In this document: in pieces, positions 1-6,424 of the stretch
Position numbering within the stretch: position 1 is the first letter of the stretch
Layout of the letters: each line of letters starts with the position of its first letter
NCBI GenBank assembly: GCA_004558535.1
Contig: SFCP01000117.1
Span: 1 to 7,082 of the forward strand
Reading direction: 5' to 3'
DNA: 7,082 bases
Source of the DNA: Bacteroidales bacterium
Lineage (GTDB): Bacteria; Bacteroidota; Bacteroidia; Bacteroidales; Bacteroidaceae
The notes under the pieces: generated by a model
The model's database searches: none
What the model was told of the DNA's origin: nothing
The model's input: the letters and a program-made list of their open reading frames with translations, nothing else
Program-made: the position numbers and the translations under genes

Positions 1-117
1 TCCACAATGCGGTTCTTCTCCGCACGACTGAATTTTGATAATGGCATTGTACTAAAATTAGATGATTTTTTGGTCAACCTATTTCAGTACAAGACACCAG
101 CGGTTTCCGATAGAATT

Positions 118-196
118 ACAAGGCACTTAGCTCAAACTACAAGGCACTTAGTTCAAACTACAAGGTACTTAGTTCAAACTACAAGGCACTTAGTTT
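118..196. repeat. 21-bp tandem repeat, about 3.8 copies
   Basis: Three complete 21-bp units occupy 118-138, 139-159 and 160-180, and a fourth starts at 181 and diverges after about 16 bases. The unit core is ACAAGGCACTTAG followed by YTCAAACT. The copies differ at one or two positions only: C or T within GGCACT/GGTACT, and C or T after TTAG. The unit length is a multiple of three, so the repeat is transparent to a reading frame (TRHLVQT), but no other sign of coding is present. There are no spacers, so it is not a CRISPR array. Its function is unknown; a protein-binding array or a simple unstable repeat are both possible. Confidence 0.9.
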
Positions 197-341
197 CGCG
201 TAAAGACCCGACAGTTTCCCGGGGCCTCTTTTTAGACCGAAAAGGGCAGGGGACACGCGATCTTATTACGCTTTTTTTTGGGTCCGAAAAATCCTCCACA
301 TCCTTCACCGCGAAAATTTCATGTTGTGTATCAGCGTATTC

Positions 342-384
342 GTGTGAAGGGTTTGCACTGAAAACCCTTCACAACCCTTCACAC
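342..384. repeat. Inverted repeat with two alternative right arms
   Basis: The left arm GTGTGAAGGGTTT (342-354) can pair with either of two adjacent copies of its complement. AAACCCTTCAC (362-372) gives an 11-bp stem with a 7-nt loop. AACCCTTCACAC (373-384) gives a 12-bp stem with a longer loop. The two pairings exclude each other. No U-run follows directly, so it is not a standard intrinsic terminator. From memory, CCCTTCAC-type repeats are frequent between genes in Bacteroides-like genomes, but I cannot verify a match here. Confidence 0.75.
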
Positions 385-446
385 TGACTTTTTACCCTGC
401 ATTCAGCACGGATACGTTGGCTAAAATTTACAAATTGTGGTGAACG

Positions 447-483
447 GTTGGTGTATAGTTGGTGCGCCCAACTATACACCGGC
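447..483. repeat. Perfect 13-bp inverted repeat (hairpin)
   Basis: GGTGTATAGTTGG (450-462) and CCAACTATACACC (468-480) are exact reverse complements separated by the 5-nt loop TGCGC. As RNA on the + strand the stem extends by two G-U pairs and one G-C pair to 447-483. A partial third copy of the arm, GGTGTATGGTT, lies at 516-526. There is no T-tract, which argues against an intrinsic terminator. An operator for a dimeric regulator or a structured RNA element are the main alternatives; nothing in the window decides between them. Confidence 0.8.
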
Positions 484-557
484 AGTCCGCTGTGAATGAG
501 AAGTTTATCTGCCCCGGTGTATGGTTTGCAGCAAAAATCGGGGTATTAAACGCGTAA

Positions 558-575
558 TACGCACGCACGCGTACG
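558..575. repeat. Alternating pyrimidine-purine tract
   Basis: Eighteen bases alternate pyrimidine and purine without a break, mostly CG and CA steps, preceded by another CGCGTA at 551-556. Such tracts can flip to Z-DNA under negative supercoiling. Two CGTACGA words (570-576 and 586-592) follow. No gene function is assigned. Confidence 0.5.
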
Positions 576-686
576 AGAGAAAATACGTACGAAAATGATA
601 TGTACAGAGAAAAAGGAAGGGGAGAGAAGGGACCGGCCGCCCCACTCGTTTCTATTACCTCTTTGCATAAGTTAGGCTGCGGCTCG

Positions 687-728
687 GAAGCACAAAGCTC
701 AAAAACTGCGTTTTCGGCTTTGTGCTTC
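687..728. repeat. 12-bp inverted repeat overlapping the -33 box
   Basis: GAAGCACAAAGC (687-698) and GCTTTGTGCTTC (717-728) are exact reverse complements. Inside them lies a smaller pairing, AAAAC (702-706) with GTTTT (710-714). The right arm contains the TTTG -33 element (719-722) of the downstream promoter. It could be an operator, or the hairpin of a terminator for transcription arriving from the left, although only a weak pyrimidine stretch and no U-run follows. Confidence 0.75.
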
Positions 729-749
729 TCTCACCTTGCACTAACTTTG
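719..749 (+). promoter_or_regulatory. Bacteroidota-type promoter of the thioredoxin-fold gene
   Basis: A -33 box TTTG (719-722) and a -7 box TAACTTTG (742-749) are separated by exactly 19 nt, matching the known Bacteroides primary sigma consensus TTTG / TAnnTTTG. Transcription should start near 755-757, leaving a leader of roughly 23 nt before the ATG at 779. The whole module recurs on the opposite strand at the far end of the window. The leader is A-rich (ACGAAAAAGACT just before the ATG) and has no Shine-Dalgarno sequence, as is usual in this phylum. Confidence 0.85.
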
Positions 750-778
750 CCCTCAGTTTATCAGCTACGAAAAAGACT

Positions 779-1855
779 ATGGAAAAGAAGGGGATTATTA
801 TAGTGCTGCTTGCCCTCGTCCTTGCTGTGGCGGGACGGGCACAGGACATTGCGCTCGCTGCGGACGAGCGGATTGAATTTGTCATTGAGGGTAGGGCCAG
901 CGATGGCGCGGATTCCATCATTTTTCAGGAACGACCCTATACGGACCGAAAAATGTATCCGGTGCACAAGGGCCGCTTCCGCATTGTCGTCCACCAGCCG
1001 CTGCACAAGTTCATACAGATAGAGGACGGAAAGGGCGGATGGATGGTACTAATCGTGGACAACCAGCCCAATCACGTGACGGTGGATTTCCGTACGAACA
1101 CGGTGGTGGAGGGATCGCTGCTTAATAAGCGTTTCCGCCGCTACCAATTGGCGCGTGACAGCATAGAAAGCGAATTGCAACTGCACGAAGAGGACGCTGA
1201 CCGTACCGTTAGCGATTCATTGGAGGGGCGGTTGGAGGAACTGTTGTGGAAAGCCATCGCGGAAAACCTTGACAATGTCATCCCGGTGTATTACCTTTCC
1301 CTAATAGGGCGGTTCTGTATGATTTCCCCCGAGCAGCTCAGCGAATGTATGAAGGAGGAATACGCCTTCGTCCATCACCCCGACATGGAGTGCGTGTGGA
1401 GGTATTATCGGGCCATGCAGAAACGGCTGCCCGGTCAGGATTACCACGATATAGAGCTGCCCGATACGACAGGCTCCCTGCACTGCCTCTCGGAATATGT
1501 GGGGCACGGGCATTATGTGCTGCTTGATTTTTGGGCTTCGTGGTGCGCTCCCTGTGTCGGCTCCATGCCTATGATGAAGAAATTGTACGACACGTATGCG
1601 GGCCGCGGCCTGCAAATTATAGGCATCTCGTTCGACCGTACGCGGGAGGCATGGCTGTCCGCTATCCGCCGCCTTGACCTGCCGTGGATTCACCTGTCCG
1701 ACGTAAAGGGGTGGGAGTCCATTGCATCCGAAATATACGGTGTGAATGCCATTCCCGAAATAGTACTGATTGATCCCGACGGGAAGATTATTGCGACGGG
1801 GCTTCGCGAACAGGAATTGGAGGCGAAGCTTGATGAAATTTTTAATGGTAGATAA
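779..1855 (+). CDS. Secreted TlpA-like thioredoxin-fold protein with DUF4369-like N-terminus
   Basis: The product is 358 aa. Residues 1-22 form a signal peptide (MEKK, then a hydrophobic stretch, likely cleaved after GRA). Residues about 30-130 are a beta-rich region resembling DUF4369, followed by a charged helical linker (about 120-220). Residues about 222-358 are a TlpA/AhpC-TSA-type thioredoxin fold. Its redox site is WCAPC (Cys256, Cys259), and the cis-proline is in IPEIVL (Pro326). Family knowledge: such proteins act as thiol:disulfide oxidoreductases in the periplasm or at the envelope, often keeping cytochrome or other cysteines reduced. The substrate here is unknown. The frame is open from 722, but the ATG at 779 is chosen because it starts a proper signal peptide and lies just after the promoter; a start at 722 would lie inside the promoter. 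It stands alone on the + strand and converges with the kinase gene. Confidence 0.92.
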   Translation: MEKKGIIIVLLALVLAVAGRAQDIALAADERIEFVIEGRASDGADSIIFQERPYTDRKMYPVHKGRFRIVVHQPLHKFIQIEDGKGGWMVLIVDNQPNHVTVDFRTNTVVEGSLLNKRFRRYQLARDSIESELQLHEEDADRTVSDSLEGRLEELLWKAIAENLDNVIPVYYLSLIGRFCMISPEQLSECMKEEYAFVHHPDMECVWRYYRAMQKRLPGQDYHDIELPDTTGSLHCLSEYVGHGHYVLLDFWASWCAPCVGSMPMMKKLYDTYAGRGLQIIGISFDRTREAWLSAIRRLDLPWIHLSDVKGWESIASEIYGVNAIPEIVLIDPDGKIIATGLREQELEAKLDEIFNGR

Positions 1856-1943
1856 TTCTTGCCTCTCTCTTTGACTCTTTTGCCCCTTTGACTCTTTTGT
1901 CCCTTCGACTCTTTGACCCTGTTGCCCTTTTGCCCTCTTGTCC
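1856..1943 (+). repeat. Pyrimidine-rich 17-bp repeat tract between convergent genes
   Basis: Three 17-bp units follow each other at 1870-1886, 1887-1903 and 1904-1920. The first two, TTTGACTCTTTTGCCCC and TTTGACTCTTTTGTCCC, differ at one base; the third is degenerate, and related GCCC/TTTT words continue to about 1943. By hand count the 88-nt stretch has 41 T, 32 C, 11 G and 4 A on the + strand. A C-rich, G-poor, unstructured transcript directly after a stop codon resembles a Rho loading region, so a role in ending the upstream gene's transcript is a reasonable inference. No hairpin with a U-run is present on either strand in this gap. Confidence 0.7.
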
Positions 1944-1955
1944 GGCAGCCTGTGA

Positions 1956-3125
1956 CTACGCCGGCAGTTCGATGGCAAAAGTGGTGCCTACGCCGGGCTG
2001 GCTGCGCTTCACGTAGATGCGGCCACGATGGTACTCCTCCACGATGCGCTTGGCCAGGGAAAGTCCCAGTCCCCATCCGCGCTGCTTGGTGGTGTAGCCG
2101 GGGCGGAACACGTCGCGGACGTGGCGCGCGGGGATGCCTTTGCCGGTGTCGGTGACTTCGATGACTACGTGCGAACCGCTCCGGAATACGTACAGGTCTA
2201 TGCGGCCGGCTCCTGCCATGGCGTCGATGGCGTTTTTGCAGAGGTTCTCGATGACCCATTCAAAGAGCGGGGCATTGAGCCGGGCGCTGATTTCGGCCGA
2301 GGGGTAGCTGCATCGCATCTGCACGCGGTCGCTGGTGCGGCGGCTGATGTATTGTGCCACGCGGTCCACTACTTCGGGCAAATTGGTAGGTTGTAGTTCG
2401 GGCGCAGAGCCGATTTTCGAGAAGCGGTCGGCAATGAGGCGCAATCGCTCCAGGTCGCTGTCCATCTCGTCAAGGAGTGTTTCCTCGGGGTGGGCGGCAT
2501 GCAGCAGTTCGCTCCATGCCGTGAGCGAGGAAATGGGAGTGCCGAGCTGGTGTGCCGTTTCGCGCGAGAGTCCCACCCATACCTTGTTCTGCTCGGCACG
2601 TTTTGAGGATAGCAGGGCATAGATGCCGATGCCCACAAGCAGGGCCACGATGCCCAATTGCAGGTAGGGGTAGAGCGCAAGGCGGCGCAGCATGAGCGAT
2701 TCTCCGTAGCAAACGTAAATATGTCCCTCGGCGGATGTAGCGGTGTGCGCTCCGTCGTCCGTAAGGTTGATCCGGATGACGCGCCCCTTTTGTTTCATCT
2801 CGCGAGCCTGCCTCCGGATGTCCGCAGCGACCTGCGGGTCAGAGGTGTCGCTAAATCGTTTGGGCAGGTTGCGTGTCTCCATCACATTGCCGTCGGCATC
2901 GGTGACGATGACGGGGATGGAGTGATTTTCGCCCAGCACGCTGAGCACGAGTGTCATGTCGGTATTTTCGTCGGCAACGGTGAGCGAGCGCATGGCGTCG
3001 GCCCAAATGCGGATGCGGTTGCGTTCCTCCTGCTCCAAGTCGCGGGTCAGTCGGTGCGAAACCCACAGCGAGAGCGCGGTGATGAGCAGGGCGGCAACGG
3101 TCAGGACGATTTTGACCGTGCGCAT
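1956..3125 (-). CDS. Membrane sensor histidine kinase
   Basis: The product is 389 aa from the ATG at 3125. One membrane segment is at residues about 4-23 and a second at about 151-172. They flank an extracytoplasmic sensor region of about 125 residues with no recognised domain. The cytoplasmic half has the H-box SRETAHQLGTPISSL (phospho-acceptor His192), the N-box ENLCKNAID (293-301), G1 DTGKGIP (326-332) and G2 GWGLGLSL (350-357), so all catalytic motifs of a HisKA/HATPase_c kinase are intact. No response regulator gene is in the window, so its partner and signal are unknown. An alternative GTG start at 3170 would add 15 residues (MRRWKYKAAPSWTNS) and sit 12 nt after the engB stop. The ATG is preferred because it places the membrane segment at the N-terminus. 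It is probably co-transcribed with engB. It ends 100 nt from the convergent thioredoxin-fold gene. Confidence 0.93.
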   Translation of the reverse strand: MRTVKIVLTVAALLITALSLWVSHRLTRDLEQEERNRIRIWADAMRSLTVADENTDMTLVLSVLGENHSIPVIVTDADGNVMETRNLPKRFSDTSDPQVAADIRRQAREMKQKGRVIRINLTDDGAHTATSAEGHIYVCYGESLMLRRLALYPYLQLGIVALLVGIGIYALLSSKRAEQNKVWVGLSRETAHQLGTPISSLTAWSELLHAAHPEETLLDEMDSDLERLRLIADRFSKIGSAPELQPTNLPEVVDRVAQYISRRTSDRVQMRCSYPSAEISARLNAPLFEWVIENLCKNAIDAMAGAGRIDLYVFRSGSHVVIEVTDTGKGIPARHVRDVFRPGYTTKQRGWGLGLSLAKRIVEEYHRGRIYVKRSQPGVGTTFAIELPA

Positions 3126-3182
3126 GCTATTCGTCCACGATGGGGCGGCTTTGTATTTCCAACGTCTCACGCTCTCTTCGGA

Positions 3183-3791
3183 TTAGGCTTCGTTCTTTAG
3201 TGCAAGGTTGATGCTTGCCACGTAGTCCAAGAGCTCGTCCCGACCACGTCCGGTCGGCGAAGCGGTGACGAAGTGGGGCGGTAGTTCCTCCCATTCCTCG
3301 GACAGGGTGTCGAGGAAGGCTTTTACATTTCCTGCCGAGGCCGAGCCGCTGATTTTGTCGGCTTTGGTGAAGACGATGGCAAAGGGTACGCCGTTTTCGC
3401 CCAGAAATCGGATGAATTCCAAGTCGATTTTTTGCGGTTTCAGCCGGCTGTCGATGAGCACGAAAAGGCAGGTGAGTGCGTTGCGCTCAAGGACGTAGCG
3501 GCGGATGAGCTGTCCGAGGGCTTCGGTGGCCTGCTTACTGCGCTTGGCATAGCCGTAGCCGGGCAGGTCGACCAGATACCATTCGCCGTTGATGTGGAAA
3601 TGGTTGATGAGCATGGTCTTGCCCGGTGTGGAGGAAGTCATGGCCAGTCCCTTGCGCCCGGTCAGCATGTTGATCAGGCTGCTTTTGCCCACGTTGCTGC
3701 GTCCGATGAAGGCGTATTCGGGCTGCGTCACTTCGGGACATTGCTCCACTTTTGCGCTACTGACGGTAAAGGTGGCGGAAGTTATCTTCAT
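3183..3791 (-). CDS. engB: Ribosome biogenesis GTP-binding protein YihA/YsxC (EngB)
   Basis: The product is 202 aa, full length for this TRAFAC-class GTPase. All G-motifs are present in order: P-loop GRSNVGKS (30-37), G2 region SSTPGKT (Thr55 and Thr59), G3 DLPGYGYA (75-82), G4 TKAD (142-145) and G5 TAS (176-178). The TPGKT and LPGYGYA signatures are specific to the EngB/YihA/YsxC family. Family knowledge: it is a cytoplasmic, usually essential GTPase acting late in assembly of the large ribosomal subunit. The ATG at 3791 begins the typical short N-terminal strand MKITSATF. It lies downstream of valS, from which a hairpin terminator separates it, and upstream of the kinase gene. No Bacteroidota promoter is recognisable in the short gap, so it may depend on terminator read-through or on a promoter inside the end of valS. 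Confidence 0.97.
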   Translation of the reverse strand: MKITSATFTVSSAKVEQCPEVTQPEYAFIGRSNVGKSSLINMLTGRKGLAMTSSTPGKTMLINHFHINGEWYLVDLPGYGYAKRSKQATEALGQLIRRYVLERNALTCLFVLIDSRLKPQKIDLEFIRFLGENGVPFAIVFTKADKISGSASAGNVKAFLDTLSEEWEELPPHFVTASPTGRGRDELLDYVASINLALKNEA

Positions 3792-3812
3792 ATTAACAAT
3801 TGTCTGAGGGTG

Positions 3813-3864
3813 AAAAAGGGAAAAGAAGAAGCGCTGTCGGGATGGGTGCCCGGCAGCGCTTCTT
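3813..3864 (-). terminator. Intrinsic terminator after valS
   Basis: AAGAAGCGCTGTCGGG (3826-3841) pairs with CCCGGCAGCGCTTCTT (3849-3864) around a 7-nt loop. On the - strand the stem is 15 pairs with one A-C mismatch. It is followed by a transcript tail of the form CUUUUCCCUUUUU (3825-3813), and begins 5 nt after the valS stop. The C-interrupted U-tract suggests incomplete termination, consistent with engB lying downstream in the same orientation without an obvious promoter. Confidence 0.8.
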
Positions 3865-5033
3865 TGTGATTACTTGCGCAGGGCAGTCAGGGTCTCGCGC
3901 AGGATGGCTATCTTGCTTTGTGCGTCGTGCTGCTTCTTGCGTTCCATTTCGACGACTGCGGCGGGGGCATGACTGACAAATCGTTCGTTGGAAAGTTTCT
4001 TTTCCACACTGGCCAAGAAGCCTTCCAGGTATTTCAGTTCGGCTTCGGCTTTGGCAATCTCCTCGTCGGTGTCGACAAGTCCGCCCAGAGGTACGGCGTA
4101 TTCCGTCGTGCCCACCATGAAAGCGCTGACGCTGCTTTCCGCCTTGGCGGGAATTTCCTCCACGCTGTCCACGCCCGCCATCTTGCGGATGATGCAGTCG
4201 TAGGCCGGTATGGGATTGCTGCCCACCACCTGCAGGTGGAGCTGTTCGCGCTGCGGGATGTTTTTGGCGTTTCGGATGGCGCGTACGCCGGTGACCACGT
4301 CGCCTGCCATCTTCATGCAGCGGAGCAGGTCGGCATCGGCGGGTTGCGGCCCGCCGATAGTCTGCGGGCTGACCATCAGGCTTTCACCCTCCTTGCGTTC
4401 AGCCAAGTGCTGCCAAAGCTCCTCGGTGATGAAGGGCATGAAGGGGTGGAGCAGGTGGAGCAGGTGGTCGAAGGCAGACAGTACGGCGGCATGGGTGGTG
4501 GCGTCGATGGGACAGCCGTAGGCAGGCTTGACCACCTCGAGGAACCATCCCGAGAAATCGTCGCGGAAGAGGGTGTAGACCTCCATCAGTGCCTCGCTCA
4601 GACGATACTTCGTGTAGAGGTCGGCCACGTAGGCGGCGCGGTCGCGCAGTCGGGCCTCCATCCATTCTACGGCCAGGCGCGATGCTTCGGGCTGTGCAGC
4701 TTCGGCGGACGTCTGCCAGCCTTGCAACAGGCGGAAGGCGTTCCATATCTTGTTGCAGAAGTTGCGTCCCTGCTCGCAGAGGGCTTCGTCGAAGAGGATG
4801 TCGGCGCCGGCCGGTGCTGCCAGCAGCATACCCATGCGCACGCCGTCGGCACCGTATCGGGCAATCAGGTCGAGGGGGTCGGGCGAGTTGCCCAGTTGCT
4901 TTGACATCTTGCGGCCCAGTTTGTCGCGCACGATACCTGTGAAGTAGACGTTGCGGAAGGGGACGTCGTGCATGTACTCCTCGCCGGCCATAATCATGCG
5001 GGCCACCCAGAAGAAGATGATGTCGGGGGCTGT

Positions 5034-5041
5034 CACATTCA
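5034..5041 (-). other. valS deletion scar 2 (before VTAPD)
   Basis: On the - strand, the frame encoding LEQAKALPGY runs into GAATGTGACAGCC, after which the conserved frame is VTAPDIIFFW, one base out of step. By family comparison roughly 50 residues are missing, including the DxxDTWFSSWLWP block that leads into the second half of the catalytic domain. The exact breakpoint is ambiguous by a few bases. Confidence 0.75.
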
Positions 5042-5665
5042 TAGCCCGGCAGGGCTTTTGCCTGCTCCAGCGCTTCCTCGATGGTGAGGGCCACGACGAA
5101 TTTCTCCTCTTCGCCCTCGGCCGTCGGCAGGAACCAGGCCGGGATGCGGTGTCCCCACCACAGCTGTCGCGAGATGCACCAGTCCTGAATGGTCTCGAGC
5201 CAGTTCCGGTAGGTGGTGACGTACTTGGTGGGATAGAATTTGATGTCGCCGTTGAGCACGGGCGGCAGGGCGATGTCGGCAAAGTGCTTCATCGACAGGA
5301 ACCACTGTTTGCACAGGCGTGGTTCGACGGCGGTATCGGGGTTGCGCTCGGAGTAGCCCACGTTGTTTTCGTAGTCCTCCACCCGTTCCATCAGTCCTGC
5401 CTGCTGCAGGTCGATGGTGATTTGGGCGCGTACGTCCATCCGGTCCTGACCTACGTAGAGGCCGGCCTCTTCGGACAGGGTGCCGTCGGGGTTGAAGATG
5501 TCGATGCTGTCCAGGTGGTGGGTTTGTCCCAGGGCATAGTCGTTGACGTCGTGCGCCGGCGTCACCTTCAGACAGCCCGTACCAAATTCCACGTCGACGT
5601 AGCGGTCCTCGATGACGGGGATGTCGCGGCCTACCAAGGGGACGATGACGCGGTGTCCGCGCAGC

Positions 5666-5671
5666 CATCCG
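5666..5671 (-). other. valS deletion scar 1 (after ATTR)
   Basis: On the - strand, GCCACCACACGG (ATTR) is followed directly by ATGGCTGCGCGGACAC. The conserved frame resumes one base later as WLRGHRVIVPLVGRDIPVIED. The expected PETIxGDTA segment and the residues up to WLRG, about 20 codons, are absent. One spare base remains, so the loss is about 59 nt (3n-1). Confidence 0.78.
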
Positions 5672-6424
5672 TGTGGTGGCCACTACGGCATAGTAGCGTC
5701 CGTCGGCGTCCCGGTGTACCACTTCTCCCTCTGCGCCGGTGGGGCATACGGGGTTGGTGTCTGCGTCGGCTATATAATAGCGGAGGTAGTACAGGTGGCT
5801 TTTCTCTACGCGGTATTTCACTTCTTCGGTCGAGAGCACCGTCTGTGCCTTGGGGTCCCAGTTGACCATACGCAGGCCGCGATAGATGAGCCCTTTCCGG
5901 TAGAGGTCGACGAAGACTTTGAGCACGCTCTCGCTTCGCTTTTCGTCCATCGTAAAGGCGGTGCGGTCCCAATCACACGAAGCGCCGAGGTGTCGCAGCT
6001 GCTTCAGGATGATGCCGCCGTGCTCGTGTGTCCAGTCCCAGGCGTGCTCCAGGAACTGTTCGCGGGTCAGGTCGCGCTTCTTGATGCCCTTTTCGGCCAA
6101 GCGGTTCACCACTTTGGCCTCTGTAGCTATCGAGGCGTGGTCTGTGCCGGGCACCCAGCAGGCGTTCTTGCCCTCCAGTCGTGCCTTGCGCACCAGGATG
6201 TCCTGGATAGTATTGTTGAGCATATGTCCCATGTGCAGCACGCCGGTCACGTTGGGCGGCGGGATGACGATGGTGTAGGGCTCACGTCCGTCGGGTTTGG
6301 AGCTGAACAGGTGGTGCTCCGTCCAATATTGATACCATTTCCCTTCTACTTCTTCGGGATTGTATTTACTGGCTAATTCCATGGGTTTTTGTGTATTTTA
6401 TTTAGGTGTGGTGTTTTTTTGGTT

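Larger units (their letters stand above)
1..686. other. Gene-free structured intergenic region
   Basis: No convincing coding region is seen here. The only long open frame (7-387 +) runs through a short tandem repeat, matches no family I recognise and ends inside an inverted repeat. The region is more AT-rich than the genes to its right. It holds, in order, a 21-bp tandem repeat (118-196), an inverted repeat with two competing pairings (342-384), a long perfect hairpin (447-483), and an alternating purine/pyrimidine tract (558-575) with CGTACGA repeats. A further inverted repeat and the promoter of the next gene follow from 687. Whatever gene lies to the left of base 1 is outside the window. 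No tRNA, rRNA or recognised riboswitch is visible. Confidence 0.7.
3870..6382 (-). pseudogene. valS: Valyl-tRNA synthetase, broken by two frame-shifting deletions
   Basis: ValRS (class I) charges tRNA-Val in the cytoplasm. Three conserved parts lie in different frames. Part 1 (6382-5669, 238 aa) starts MELASKYNPEEVEGKWYQYW and holds PPPNVTG and the HIGH-type motif HMGH (50-53); it ends at VVATTR. Part 2 (5667-5038) carries most of the editing domain (GTGCLKVTPAHD) and WCISRQLWWGHRIP. Part 3 (5036-3870, 388 aa) starts VTAPDIIFFW and holds the KMSKS-type motif as KMSKQ (4910-4896), the anticodon-binding helices and the C-terminal coiled coil, ending TLTALRK. The parts total about 836 aa; ValRS should also have PETIxGDTA after ATTR and a DTWFSS block before VTAPD, both absent. 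Other frames stay open past each joint, giving chimeric tails such as MAARTPRHRPLG that match nothing. The rest is well preserved, so the damage is recent or an assembly error. The ATG at 6382 has an A-rich leader. Identity is near certain; true pseudogene status is not. Confidence 0.85.

Noticed and set aside
118..196. CRISPR-like array
   Set aside because: The units are head-to-tail with no unique spacers, and no cas genes are present.
7..387. 126-residue open frame on the + strand
   Set aside because: It translates the 21-bp tandem repeat into TRHLVQT units, shows no recognisable domain, has no promoter in view and ends inside an inverted repeat. More likely non-coding.
722..778. Upstream start for the thioredoxin-fold gene
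   Set aside because: It would lie within the -33 box and spacer, upstream of the expected transcription start, and would place 19 extra residues before a good signal peptide.
1942..1964. CCGGC/GCCGG hairpin at the end of the kinase gene as a terminator
   Set aside because: The stem is only 5 bp with a 13-nt loop and no U-run on either strand.
3918..4904. Long + strand open frame (328 aa) opposite valS
   Set aside because: It is the antisense shadow of a GC-rich conserved gene; the - strand frame matches ValRS throughout.
5034..5671. An intein, intron or programmed bypass explaining the valS frame changes
   Set aside because: Conserved coding sequence is missing rather than interrupted by extra sequence, so removing something from the RNA or protein could not restore the product. 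No slippery site or insertion is seen at either joint.
4951..6376. Two + strand open frames (4951-5865 and 5612-6376) opposite valS
   Set aside because: Both are antisense to conserved ValRS sequence and resemble no family.
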